DNA from: Streptomyces sp. Ru73
GTDB lineage: Bacteria; Actinomycetota; Actinomycetes; Streptomycetales; Streptomycetaceae
DNA: 64,000 nucleotides
Assembly (NCBI RefSeq): GCF_002920575.1
Contig: NZ_PQSQ01000022.1
Coordinates: 20,283 to 84,282, forward strand
Direction: 5' to 3'
Position 1 is the first letter of the stretch. Every line of letters begins with the position of its first letter. Both the position numbers and the translations under genes were made by a program. Under the pieces are notes generated by a model, which worked only from the letters and a program-made list of their open reading frames with translations, was not told the DNA's origin and did no database searches. Below, in pieces: positions 46,786 through 55,509 of the stretch.

Positions 46786-47814
46786 ATGACGCAGAACACA
46801 CACTCCGCCGGCGGCCGCGCAGCCGTCCAAGTCCGTGGCCTGGTCAAGCACTTCGGCGACGTCAAGGCCGTCGACGGGGTGGACCTGGACGTGCGCGAAG
46901 GCACGGTCATGGGCGTCCTCGGACCGAACGGCGCGGGCAAGACCACGCTCGTCCGCTGCCTCTCCACGCTCCTCGTGCCGGACGCCGGCACCGCCTACGT
47001 GGCCGGGTACGACGTCGTCCGCCAGCCCCGCGCCCTGCGCCGCACCATCGGCCTCACGGGTCAGTACGCCTCCGTGGACGAGAAGCTCTCCGGCCGGGAG
47101 AACCTCTACATGATCGGCCGGCTGCTCGACCTCTCCCGCAAGGACGCCCGGGCCCGCGCCGACGAGCTGCTGGAGCGGTTCTCGCTCACCGAGGCCGCCA
47201 AGCGCCCCGCCGGCAAGTACTCCGGCGGCATGCGGCGCCGCCTCGACCTGGCCGCCTCGATGATCGGCAAGCCCGCCGTGCTGTACCTGGACGAGCCGAC
47301 CACCGGCCTCGACCCGCGTACCCGCAACGAGGTCTGGGACGAGGTCAACCACCTGGTCCGCGAGGGCGCGACCGTGCTGCTGACCACGCAGTACATGGAA
47401 GAGGCCGAGCAGCTGGCCGACGAGCTGACCGTCGTGGACCGCGGCCGGGTGATCGCCGAGGGCCGGGTGGACGAGCTGAAGGCCAAGGTCGGCGGGCGCA
47501 CGCTGCAGATCCGCCCGGCCTCCGGGGGCGAGCTGGACCGCATGGTCGGCGCCATCGCGCAGGCCGGACTGGACGGCATAGCCGGCGCCACGGCGGACCA
47601 CGAGGACGGCGTGGTGAACGTCCCCATCGTCAGCGACGAGCAGCTGACCGCCGTGGTCACCGTCCTCGGCGAGCGCGGCTTCGCGCTGGCCGGCATCAAC
47701 ACCCATCTGCCCAGCCTGGACGAGGTCTTCCTGGCCATCACCGGCCAGAAGACGTCCGAGGCCGACGCGCCCGCCGAGCCGGCGGACGCCCGTTACGAGG
47801 AGGTCGCGGCATGA
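46786..47814 (+). CDS. ABC exporter ATPase, DrrA type
   Basis: A 342-residue ATPase. Walker A GPNGAGKTTL near residue 46, signature YSGGMRRRLDLAASM near 145, Walker B AVLYLDEPTTGLDPRTR near 165 and a switch His replaced in TTQYMEEAE (Gln-Tyr), as in DrrA-like daunorubicin-resistance ATPases, followed by a C-terminal domain LPSLDEVFLAITG. It powers drug or lipid export with the permease encoded next (ATGA overlap). Start ATG 46786 lacks a strong Shine-Dalgarno sequence. A CAGTGG...CCACTG inverted repeat (46761-46778) just upstream might be an operator. Confidence 0.92.
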   Translation: MTQNTHSAGGRAAVQVRGLVKHFGDVKAVDGVDLDVREGTVMGVLGPNGAGKTTLVRCLSTLLVPDAGTAYVAGYDVVRQPRALRRTIGLTGQYASVDEKLSGRENLYMIGRLLDLSRKDARARADELLERFSLTEAAKRPAGKYSGGMRRRLDLAASMIGKPAVLYLDEPTTGLDPRTRNEVWDEVNHLVREGATVLLTTQYMEEAEQLADELTVVDRGRVIAEGRVDELKAKVGGRTLQIRPASGGELDRMVGAIAQAGLDGIAGATADHEDGVVNVPIVSDEQLTAVVTVLGERGFALAGINTHLPSLDEVFLAITGQKTSEADAPAEPADARYEEVAA

Positions 47815-48641
47815 GCGCCGCAACGATCACGGCGCCGGCCGCGAAGTCCGGGGCCGCCGAGGGCCGGATCGGCCTGCGGGCCAATCTGCGCCACATCGGC
47901 GCGCTGGTCCGGCGCAACGCCCTGCAGATCAAACAGGACCCGGAGTCGATGTTCGACGTCCTGCTGATGCCGATCATCTTCATCCTGCTGTTCGTGTACG
48001 TCTTCGGCGGCGCGATCGCCGGCAAGGGCAACCAGCAGGAGTACGTCCAGTACCTGGTCCCCGGCATGATGGCGATGATGGGGATGAACATCGCCATGGC
48101 GGTCGGCTCGGGGGTCAACGAGGACTTCCGCAAGGGCGTGATGGACCGCTTCCGCACGATGCCCATCGCGCGTTCCTCGGTCCTGATAGCCAAGATCGTC
48201 GTCGAGATCGGCCGGATGCTGGTCGCCATCGCGATCCTGCTCGGCATGGGCTTCCTGCTCGGCCTGGAGATCCGCGGCTCGGCGCTGGAGTTCGTCGCGG
48301 CCATCGCGCTGTCGACCGTCTTCGGCGCGGCGCTGATGTGGATCTTCGTCCTGCTGGGGCTGACGGTGAAGACGCCGCAGGCCGTGCAGGGCATGGCGAT
48401 GCTGGTGCTGATGCCGCTGCAGTTCGGCTCGTCGATCTTCGCGCCCACCTCGTCGATGCCCGGCTGGCTGGAGGGGTTCACCAAGGTCAACCCCCTCTCC
48501 AACCTCGCCGACGCGGCCCGCAGCCTGCTGAACGGCGCGGGACCGGTGGCCCACCCGGTCCTCATCACACTGGCCTGGGCGATAGGCATCACGGCCGTCA
48601 CGATGCCGCTGGCGGTCCGCAAGTTCCGCTCGAAGACCTGA
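47811..48641 (+). CDS. ABC exporter permease, DrrB type
   Basis: A 276-residue ABC-2 family permease with about six hydrophobic segments. The ABC-2 signature lies in VNEDFRKGVMDRFRTMPIARSSVLIAK near residue 115, and helices such as LMPIIFILLFVYVFGGAIAG. ATG 47811 overlaps the ATPase stop (ATGA) and follows GAGGAGG. The pair forms a complete exporter; the substrate is unknown. Confidence 0.92.
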   Translation: MSAATITAPAAKSGAAEGRIGLRANLRHIGALVRRNALQIKQDPESMFDVLLMPIIFILLFVYVFGGAIAGKGNQQEYVQYLVPGMMAMMGMNIAMAVGSGVNEDFRKGVMDRFRTMPIARSSVLIAKIVVEIGRMLVAIAILLGMGFLLGLEIRGSALEFVAAIALSTVFGAALMWIFVLLGLTVKTPQAVQGMAMLVLMPLQFGSSIFAPTSSMPGWLEGFTKVNPLSNLADAARSLLNGAGPVAHPVLITLAWAIGITAVTMPLAVRKFRSKT

Positions 48642-48663
48642 GCGGAGGCGCGCGGGGCCGGGC

Positions 48664-48771
48664 ACGGGGGCTCGCGGCCGCGCGGCCGGTACGGGGGCTT
48701 GTGCCCACGCCGCCGGTACAGGGGATTGCGGCCGGGCGGCCGGTACGGGGGCTTGTGGCCGCGCGGCCGGC
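48664..48771. repeat. Four 27-bp tandem repeats
   Basis: Units at 48664-48690, 48691-48717, 48718-48744 and 48745-48771 are each exactly 27 bp, begin ACGGGGG or ACAGGGG, and end CGCCGGT, CGGCCGGT or CGGCCGGC. Copies differ at several positions; the second is the most divergent. The array fills the gap between the exporter and the SARP gene. Confidence 0.85.
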
Positions 48772-48773
48772 TG

Positions 48774-51700
48774 TCAGATCAGGTCCAGTGCCTCGTCCAG
48801 GGTGAGGGAGCTGCCCTCCGCGTGGGCGGCGTCGTACGCCGGACCGTCCAGGACCGCGCGTACGGCGTCCTCCGCCCGGGTGCGGGAGAGCCGGGTGAGG
48901 CGCGGCGTGTGCTCGCGGGGCTCGCGCAGCGCGTCGAAGGCGCCCAGCAGCCGGGCCCCGACGGCGGCCCCGGCCGGGCCGCCGGTGAGCCCCAGCACCC
49001 GGGCCGCGACGAGCATCTGGGACAGCGGCAGGTCGGGCGCGACGATCCGGGCGAGGGGGTCGCGCATCTTGGCGACGGCGGCGCGCACGGCGGTCAGTAC
49101 GCCGTCGTAGCGTCCCTCGTCCACGTCCAGCGCGGCGAGCGAGCCCTCGATCATGCCGAGGAACAGCCCCGGCGCCGCCCGGTCGTCGAAGTCCTCCCGC
49201 ACCCGCTCCAGGTGATGCCGCGCCTCGTCGTACCGGCCGGCCACCGTCAGCCAGGTGGCCAGCTGGATGCGGGCGAAGGGCACGGCGTCGCGGTTGCTCT
49301 GCCGGCCCTCCTCCAGTACCTCGTGCAGCAGCCGCTCCCCCGTCACGACGTCGCCCGACTCGATGAGCGCGCCGCCCAGCCGGGACTTGAGCAGCGGAAG
49401 CTGGCCGTGCGCGCCGAGGTCGGCGGCGTACCGCATCGCGGCGCGGTAGTCCTCGGCGGCGAGGGCGTACTCCCCGTGTCCCTCGCGGGCCTCGCCGCGC
49501 CCGGACAGTGCCTCGGCCACGCCCCAGGCGTCGCCGAGCCTGCGGAAGATCTGCAGTGCCTCGTCGGTGTCGCGGGTGGCCTGCGGCAGGCCGCCGGGCC
49601 GGTCGTTGTGGATCCGCGCCCGCAGCTGGAGGATGAACGCCAGCTCCCAGTCGTAACCGAACTCCCGGCAGCCGCGCACCGTCCCGTCGACCAGCTCGAC
49701 CACGTCCTCGAACCGGCCGGTCATCAGGACCGCGTAGAACCACATCACGCCCGGCACCCGGCAGGTCTGCGGCAGGCCGCCGCGGTAGGCGCTGACCACG
49801 CCGCGCAGCTCCTCCTGCTGCTCGGGGCTCTCCAGGTCCCGCATGCTCTCCTCCACGCTGGCCAGCGCGACCAGCCGGACCTCGCGGCGGGCTTCGACGA
49901 GCTGCTCGGGCGCCATCGGCGGCGGCGCGTCGATGGGCCGCTCGGCCAGCGGCGGGGCGGGGGTGACCGGCGGCAGGAAGGGGTTCGGGCCGAGCGCGGC
50001 GGCCGCCGTCGACCAGGTGCGGCCGTCGCCGCGGTGGTCGCGCAGCGTCCAGAACCACTGGAGGGAGAGGACGAGGCAGAGCGCCTCGTGCTCGTCGCGC
50101 GCGGCGACGGCCCGGCGCAGGGCGGTACGGAGGTTGTCGTGCTCCTGCTCCAGCCGGTCCAGCCAGTGGCGCTGCTGGGGGCCGCGCAGCAGCGGGTCGG
50201 CCGTGCGGGCCAGCTCCCGGTAGGCCACCAGGTGCCGTCGCTCGGCGGCGGCCCGCTCGCCCGCCTCGTCCAGCCGCTCCCCGGCGTACTCGCCCACGGT
50301 CTCCAGCAGCCGGTACCGCATCTCCCCGTCGGCCGAGGGCCCGGCCACGACGAGCGACTTGTCGACAAGAGACCCGAGCAGGGCCGCGACGTCACCGGGG
50401 GCGACGAGGGGCGCGGCGCCGCCGGTGGCGCCGGGAGGCGCGACGCCGCCGGGGTCGGCGAGAGGCCTGGCGCCGCCACCGTCCGGCCCGGCCGAGCCGT
50501 CCGGAGCGATCGGACCGGTCAGCCCTTCCGGACCGGTCGGTGCCGGGCCCGGCGCCGGAGCCGGAGTCGGAGTCGGCGTGTCCGCGCAGACGGATTCCGC
50601 GGCCGTGAGGTCCGCGCCGCCGGAGAAGACGGAGAGGCGGCGCAGGACCGCGCGCTCGGGCGCGTCCAGCAGGTCCCAGGACCAGTCGACGACCGCGCGG
50701 AGCGTCTGCTGGCGCGGCAGCACCGTACGGCTGCCGCTGGTCAGCAGCCGGAAGCGGTCGTCCAGGCGGTCCGCGAGCTGGCGTGGCGAGAGCGACCGCA
50801 GCCGGGCGGCCGCCAGTTCGATGGCCAGCGGCAGGCCGTCCAGCCGCCGGCAGATCTCGGCGCACGCCTCCGGGTCGTCCTCGATGCGGAAGCCGGGCCG
50901 GGCGGCGGCGCCCCGGTCGGCGAGCAGCCGCAGCGCGACGGGGTCGGGCAGCGGCTCCACCGGCCGGACGAGTTCGCCGGGCACGGCGAGCGGTTCCCGG
51001 CTGGTGGCCAGCACGCTCACGTCGGGGCACTCGGCCAGCAGCCGTTCGGCGAGCTGGGCGGCCGCGTCGATGACGTGCTCGCAGTTGTCCAGGACGAGCA
51101 GCATGCGGCGGCCCGCGCAGTGCTCGGCGAGCTGCGCCAGCGGGTCGTAGGCGAGCGGGTCGGCGGCGGCCCGCAGCCCCTCGGCCGCGCTGCCGCGGAC
51201 GACCGTCTCGCGGGCGCCGAGCGCGGTGAGCACGGCTTCCGGCACCGTGCCCGGGTCCTGCACGGGCCCGAGTTCAGCGAACCACACGCCGTCCGGCCAG
51301 GCGTCCGGGTCCCCGGCAGCGGCGGCCTCGGCGCCCTCCTGCGACAGCCGGGTCTTCCCGGCACCGCCGGGCCCGAGCAGCGTGACCAGGCGGTGCGCGG
51401 TCAGGTCGGCGTGCAGCGTACGCAGCTCCGCGTCGCGCCCGACGAACGACGTCAGCCGCGCCCGCAGGTTCCCGGCCCGCCGGGCCCGCGCCGCACCGGC
51501 CGCCGACGAAGGAGCCGGCCCCGGCGCCGCGGCCCGCTCCGGCGACGCATGCCGCTCGGGCGACACGGCGTCCCCCGCGGTGGCAGCCGCCGGTACCGCA
51601 CCCGGACCGGCGGCCGGGGCGTCGGCAGGGCCCCTGCCCGGAGACTCCGTCGACCCCGCCGACTTCGCGGGCTCCGCCGACCCGGCCGCCAGAAGGTCCG

Positions 51701-52469
51701 CGTGCAGGGCGCGCAGGGACGGCGACGGGTCGGTGCCGAGGCGGTCGGCGAGGTCGGCGGCGAGCCGGGCGTACGCGTCCAGCGCCTCGGCCGTACGCCC
51801 CGTGTCGTGCAGGGCGCGCAGCCGCAGCAGGTGCAGCTGCTCGTCGAGGGGGTGCCGGCTGCAGAGCGCGGTGAGCGCCGGCAGCGCCTCGTCGGCGCGG
51901 CCGAGCGCCAGGTCGGCGGCGAGGCGGGAGCGCCGCGCGGCCAGCCGCAGCCGTTCCGCCCCGGCGGCCTCGGCGACCGCGTCCGGGAGGTCGGCGAGGG
52001 CCGGGCCGCGCCACAGCGCCAGCGCGTCGTCCAGCAGCGTGGCGGCCTTCTCGGCGTCGCCGTCCGCGAGCGCGCGCTCCCCCTCCCCCGCGAGCCGTTC
52101 GAAGCGGTGCAGGTCCACGTCGTCGGGGTCGGCGGCGAGGTAGTAACCGCCGGTCACGGAGACGACCGCCGCATGGCCGAGGGCCCGTCTCAGCCGTCCG
52201 ACCAGCGCCTGGAGCGCCGCGCCCGCGTCCCTGGGCAGACCCCCGCCGGCCGCGGCACCGTCCGCCGCCGCGCCGTACCCGCCCTCCGGGCCCGCGAGGC
52301 CATCGGGCCCGAGCCCCCAGATGTCCGTGATCAGGGTGTCGGGCGTCCGGGGCCGTCCCGGTGTGAGCGCGAGCGCCGCGAGGAGTGCGCGCAGGCGGGC
52401 GCCGCCGAGGGCGACGTCCGTCCCGTCGTCCCGGCGTGCCTGAGTCGTCCCGAGGATTCCGTAGCGCAC
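48774..52469 (-). CDS. AfsR/SARP family transcriptional regulator
   Basis: A 1231-residue regulator. The OmpR-like DNA-binding domain is at residues 1-100 (YGILGTTQARRD, RLRALLAALALTPGR, QALVGRLRRALG) with a Gly/Ala-rich insert. The BTAD helical domain follows to about 255. The NB-ARC ATPase has Walker A LGPGGAGKTRL near 365 and Walker B LLVLDNCEH near 455, then RRLDGLPLAIELAAARLRSL. A Pro/Gly-rich spacer lies near 620-680. The C-terminal half is a TPR-like repeat region. Such proteins bind direct repeats and activate secondary metabolism, with ATP as a switch. No biosynthetic cluster adjoins it. GTG 52469 has no clear ribosome binding site; GTG 52487 is possible. Confidence 0.9.
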   Translation of the reverse strand: MRYGILGTTQARRDDGTDVALGGARLRALLAALALTPGRPRTPDTLITDIWGLGPDGLAGPEGGYGAAADGAAAGGGLPRDAGAALQALVGRLRRALGHAAVVSVTGGYYLAADPDDVDLHRFERLAGEGERALADGDAEKAATLLDDALALWRGPALADLPDAVAEAAGAERLRLAARRSRLAADLALGRADEALPALTALCSRHPLDEQLHLLRLRALHDTGRTAEALDAYARLAADLADRLGTDPSPSLRALHADLLAAGSAEPAKSAGSTESPGRGPADAPAAGPGAVPAAATAGDAVSPERHASPERAAAPGPAPSSAAGAARARRAGNLRARLTSFVGRDAELRTLHADLTAHRLVTLLGPGGAGKTRLSQEGAEAAAAGDPDAWPDGVWFAELGPVQDPGTVPEAVLTALGARETVVRGSAAEGLRAAADPLAYDPLAQLAEHCAGRRMLLVLDNCEHVIDAAAQLAERLLAECPDVSVLATSREPLAVPGELVRPVEPLPDPVALRLLADRGAAARPGFRIEDDPEACAEICRRLDGLPLAIELAAARLRSLSPRQLADRLDDRFRLLTSGSRTVLPRQQTLRAVVDWSWDLLDAPERAVLRRLSVFSGGADLTAAESVCADTPTPTPAPAPGPAPTGPEGLTGPIAPDGSAGPDGGGARPLADPGGVAPPGATGGAAPLVAPGDVAALLGSLVDKSLVVAGPSADGEMRYRLLETVGEYAGERLDEAGERAAAERRHLVAYRELARTADPLLRGPQQRHWLDRLEQEHDNLRTALRRAVAARDEHEALCLVLSLQWFWTLRDHRGDGRTWSTAAAALGPNPFLPPVTPAPPLAERPIDAPPPMAPEQLVEARREVRLVALASVEESMRDLESPEQQEELRGVVSAYRGGLPQTCRVPGVMWFYAVLMTGRFEDVVELVDGTVRGCREFGYDWELAFILQLRARIHNDRPGGLPQATRDTDEALQIFRRLGDAWGVAEALSGRGEAREGHGEYALAAEDYRAAMRYAADLGAHGQLPLLKSRLGGALIESGDVVTGERLLHEVLEEGRQSNRDAVPFARIQLATWLTVAGRYDEARHHLERVREDFDDRAAPGLFLGMIEGSLAALDVDEGRYDGVLTAVRAAVAKMRDPLARIVAPDLPLSQMLVAARVLGLTGGPAGAAVGARLLGAFDALREPREHTPRLTRLSRTRAEDAVRAVLDGPAYDAAHAEGSSLTLDEALDLI

Positions 52470-52500
52470 CGGCCCATTGTCGTGCACGGCCCGGACGTCC

Positions 52501-52600
52501 CGCCCGTCCCCCACCGCCGTCCGTTCCCCCGTCATCCCCGCCGTCCCCGGCCTTCCCACCGTCCCCGGCATCCCTCGTCGTTCCCGGCGTCCCCCGTCGT
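52501..52600 (-). other. G-tract-rich leader upstream of the SARP gene
   Basis: On the minus (coding) strand this region is nearly all purine with runs of three to five G (for example at 52508-52512, 52526-52530, 52536-52539, 52545-52548 and 52562-52565). It fits a G-quadruplex in DNA or in the SARP mRNA leader. No gene is seen in 52470-52663. Confidence 0.45.
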
Positions 52601-52663
52601 CCGCCGTCCGGCCCCGTGTCCGCTGCCCACTGCCCTGTCCGCTGTCCGCTGCCCCTTGCCCGC

Positions 52664-53302
52664 TCACCGTCGCCGGGCGGCGCCCCGGCGTCTCCGTGCG
52701 CTGGTCCGCTTCCGCCGGGCGCCGGCCCTTTGCTCCGTGGCGGTGGTCGTCGCCGATTCGCCCGGCGGCGGTACCGCCACCTCCAGTTCGACCAAGGCTC
52801 CGCTCTCCCGCAGGTAGTGGTCGGGCCGGCGCCGCGTCCCGTCGTCCGGCCGCTCCGCGAACCACTTCGGGCACGTACGGACCGGGTGCAGGCCGCGCTC
52901 GCCGGGCACCTGCTCGTACGTATGGGAGCCCGCCGGGCGGCGGTAGCCCTCGGTGACGATCCGCACCGAGCGGACCAGGCCGGTGACCGAGGACGGGCCG
53001 CCGGGCGCGTCGCCGTGGTTGTTCACGCGCCAGTCCCACATCGGGTCCCTCGCGGGGTCCACGTTCCAGGTGACCCGGTCGCCCACGGAGAAGGGCGTCC
53101 CGCAGCACTCCATCTCCCAGTCCTCGTAGAACACCCGCCGGACCTCACCCCGGACCTCGCCACCGGCCTCGCCGGCCCGTGCGTCATCCGTCCGCGCGTC
53201 CTCCGCCCGTGCGTCATCGGTTCGCGCGTCATCGGTCCGTGCATCGTCGGCGGTGTCCGGGGCAGGGACGGGGGTGGCGGAGGCGGGTTCGGGTACGGAC
53301 AT
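52664..53302 (-). CDS. DUF6578-like protein with N-terminal repeat tail
   Basis: A 212-residue protein. The core (VFYEDWEMECCGTPFSVGD, then VTWNVDPARDP and later GLVRSVRIVTEGYRR) resembles the uncharacterised DUF6578 family. The N-terminal 50 residues contain about five DAR(T/A)(D/E) repeats encoded by 15-bp DNA repeats (53181-53255). The C-terminus is a highly basic RRKRTSARRRRGAARRR tail that could bind nucleic acid. No function is known. If the repeats are slippage-prone, the tail length will vary between strains. Confidence 0.7.
   Translation of the reverse strand: MSVPEPASATPVPAPDTADDARTDDARTDDARAEDARTDDARAGEAGGEVRGEVRRVFYEDWEMECCGTPFSVGDRVTWNVDPARDPMWDWRVNNHGDAPGGPSSVTGLVRSVRIVTEGYRRPAGSHTYEQVPGERGLHPVRTCPKWFAERPDDGTRRRPDHYLRESGALVELEVAVPPPGESATTTATEQRAGARRKRTSARRRRGAARRR
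53181..53255. repeat. Five 15-bp in-frame tandem repeats
   Basis: Units start at 53181, 53196, 53211, 53226 and 53241, most with GCGTCATC. They encode the acidic/basic pentapeptide repeats at the N-terminus of the DUF6578-like protein. 15 bp is a multiple of 3, so copy-number change keeps the frame. Confidence 0.8.
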
Positions 53303-53420
53303 GGGACCAGACTGCCCGGAACCACCGGCGTACCGCTCGTCGTTTTCCGGGTACGGCCCGCCGCCCCGGCCGAGTACGATCCGCCTCCCCGCCCCTCGTC
53401 CCCCTCAGGAGCACCGCACG

Positions 53421-54209
53421 ATGACCACCGCAGTCCGGCGCGCCGACCGGCGCGTCAGCCCCGTCTTCCTCGCGCTCGTCGCCGTCATGGCGGTGTCGGG
53501 CTGGGCCGTGTGGACGGGGAGGCTCGCCGCGAACACCGGCTTCGCCGTGTTCCTGTTCGTGGTCTCGGGGTGGATCGTCTCCCTCTGCCTGCACGAGTAC
53601 GCGCACGCGCGGACCGCGCTGCACAGCGGGGACATCTCGATCGGCGCCAAGGGCTACCTGACGCTGAATCCCCTGAAGTACACGCACGCGCTGCTCAGCA
53701 TCGTGCTGCCGGTGATCTTCGTGATCATGGGCGGGATCGGGCTGCCGGGCGGCGCGGTCTTCATCGAGCGCGGCCGCATCCGGGGCCGCTGGCGGCACAG
53801 CCTGATCTCGGCGGCGGGCCCGCTGACGAACGTCCTGTTCGCGGTCGTGGTGACCGCGCCGTTCTGGCTGGGCGCGATGGACGGCGTGCCGGCGCCGTTC
53901 CGGTTCGCGCTCGCGTTCCTGGCGCTGCTGCAGGTGACGGCGGCGATCCTGAACTTCGTCCCGGTGCCGGGCCTGGACGGGTACGGCGTGCTCGAGCCGT
54001 GGCTGCCGTACGGCGTGCGGCGGCAGGTCGAGCCGTTCGCGCCGTTCGGCCTGATCGCGGTGTTCGGGCTGCTGTGGGCGCCGGGGGTGAACCAGGCGTT
54101 CTTCACCGCGGTGCACGCGATCCTGGGGGCGCTGGGCGTCTCGGAGTTCGACACCTACCTCGGGCAGGAGTTCTTCCGCTTCTGGCAGGGCGAGCCGCAG
54201 ATGTACTAG
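53421..54209 (+). CDS. Site-2 protease family (M50) membrane protein
   Basis: A 262-residue membrane protein with six or so helices. The zinc motif HEYAH (HExxH) is near residue 63 and the second ligand is in NFVPVPGLDGYG (NxxPxxxLDG) near 185. This is the intramembrane metalloprotease fold; such enzymes cut membrane-bound regulators such as anti-sigma factors. No PDZ domain is present, as in small bacterial members. AGGAG before the ATG. Confidence 0.9.
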   Translation: MTTAVRRADRRVSPVFLALVAVMAVSGWAVWTGRLAANTGFAVFLFVVSGWIVSLCLHEYAHARTALHSGDISIGAKGYLTLNPLKYTHALLSIVLPVIFVIMGGIGLPGGAVFIERGRIRGRWRHSLISAAGPLTNVLFAVVVTAPFWLGAMDGVPAPFRFALAFLALLQVTAAILNFVPVPGLDGYGVLEPWLPYGVRRQVEPFAPFGLIAVFGLLWAPGVNQAFFTAVHAILGALGVSEFDTYLGQEFFRFWQGEPQMY

Positions 54210-54264
54210 CGGTCGCGCATCCGGGCGTACCGGCTGCCGCCCGGCGGGCGCCCCGGCGCGGGCC

Positions 54265-54510
54265 TCAGCCCTGTGCCCCGGCCCGCTCCTGCGCGGCGGC
54301 CTGCTCCTCCGCGGCGGCGCGCTCCTGCTTGGCGCGGCGCAGGTAGAACCACGCCATGTTGCTGGAGACGCCGGCCATCAGGACCCAGGCGATGCCGATG
54401 AGGTTGCCCGCCACGAAGGAGACGACGGCCGCGACGACCGCCAGGACGCAGACGACGAGGGCGAAGACGGCGAGGCGCCGGGCCGGGCCGGACGGAGGCA
54501 GGGCGGGCAT
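54265..54510 (-). CDS. Small membrane protein of unknown function
   Basis: An 81-residue protein with two predicted helices (AVFALVVCVLAVVAAVVSFV and LIGIAWVLMAGVSSNMAWFYL) and an alanine/glutamate-rich, coiled-coil-like tail. I do not recognise it. ATG 54510 is favoured by AGGAG about ten bases upstream; an upstream ATG (54567) would add 19 residues. Confidence 0.65.
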   Translation of the reverse strand: MPALPPSGPARRLAVFALVVCVLAVVAAVVSFVAGNLIGIAWVLMAGVSSNMAWFYLRRAKQERAAAEEQAAAQERAGAQG

Positions 54511-54707
54511 GGGAGGGGGCTCCTGTCGGGGTACTGCGGTACTGCGGTCCCCTCCAGTGTCCCCCATGCCCCGCTCCGCCCGACTCCGGCCCGCCGCTCG
54601 CCCCCTCCGGGCCGCCGCTCACCCGCTCCGGGCCGCCGCCGGGCCGGGAGCGGGCCGCTCCGGGGCGCGCCGTCCCGCTCCCGCCGGCCGCCGCCCGCGC
54701 CGTGCCC

Positions 54708-55439
54708 TCACATGTCCGTGAGCCGCAGTCCCGCGTGCACCTTGTAGCGGCGGTTGGCGGAGATCAGGTTGGCGACCAGGGACTCCACCTGGTGGGCGTT
54801 GCGCAGCCGGCCGGCGAAGACGCCGCGCATGCCGGGGATGCGCCCGGCCAGCGCCTGCACCACGTCCGTGTCGGCCCGCTTCTCGCCGAGCACCATCACG
54901 TCCGTGTCGATCTCCGCGACGTCCGGGTCCTGGAGGAGCACGGCGGAGAGGTGGTGGAAGGCGGCGGTCACCCGGGAGTCCGGGAGCAGGGCGGCGGCCT
55001 GCTCGGCGGCGCTGCCCTCCTCCGGCTTCAGCGCGTAGGCGCCCTTCTTGTCGAAGCCGAGCGGGTTCACGCAGTCCACGACGAGCTTGCCGGCCAGCTC
55101 CGTACGGAGCGACTCCAGCGTCTTGGCGTGGCCCTCCCACGGCACGGCGACGATCACCACGTCGGCCCGGCGGGCGCACTCCGCGTTGTCCGCGCCCGCC
55201 ACGCCGTGCCCGATCTCCTCGGCCGCCGCGATCGCCCGCTCGGCGGCCCGCGAGCCGACGATCACTTTCTGGCCGGCCCGGGCGAACCGGTACGCGAGCC
55301 CGCGTCCCTGGTCGCCGGTGCCGCCGAGCACGCCGATCACCAGCCCGGACACGTCCGGCAGGTCCCAGGGGTCCTTCTTGAGCGCCTTCTTGGCTTCGGT
55401 CGCGACGTTCACGGGGCCTGCGTCCTCAGGAGTAGTCAT
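54708..55439 (-). CDS. npdG: NADPH-dependent F420 reductase
   Basis: A 243-residue enzyme that transfers hydride between NADPH and the deazaflavin F420. The dinucleotide-binding motif is IGVLGGTGDQGRGLAYRFA near residue 35, followed by VIVGSRAAER, VIVAVPWEGH and VVDCVNPLGF. The length and motifs match NpdG of actinobacteria. It supplies reduced F420 for biosynthetic reductases. A tandem CCGGTGATCACG pair lies just upstream at 55491-55514, overlapping the end of the next gene. Confidence 0.92.
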   Translation of the reverse strand: MTTPEDAGPVNVATEAKKALKKDPWDLPDVSGLVIGVLGGTGDQGRGLAYRFARAGQKVIVGSRAAERAIAAAEEIGHGVAGADNAECARRADVVIVAVPWEGHAKTLESLRTELAGKLVVDCVNPLGFDKKGAYALKPEEGSAAEQAAALLPDSRVTAAFHHLSAVLLQDPDVAEIDTDVMVLGEKRADTDVVQALAGRIPGMRGVFAGRLRNAHQVESLVANLISANRRYKVHAGLRLTDM

Positions 55440-55509
55440 GACAGCGATACTGGCACGCCCCGTCCGCGCCGGGCAGCCGGGCGCGGCGTGCCGGTGATCA
55501 CGCCGGTGA

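Noticed and set aside
48664..48771. CRISPR array
   Set aside because: The 27-bp units are adjacent with no spacers, and no cas gene is in the window.
48774..52469. Antibiotic biosynthetic cluster implied by the SARP regulator and drug exporters
   Set aside because: No polyketide, peptide, terpene or other biosynthetic genes lie in the window; neighbours are core or transport genes.
52470..53108. Longer N-terminus for the SARP regulator
   Set aside because: The extra 213 codons read antisense or out-of-frame through the DUF6578-like gene and a low-complexity leader; the OmpR-type domain starts right at 52469.
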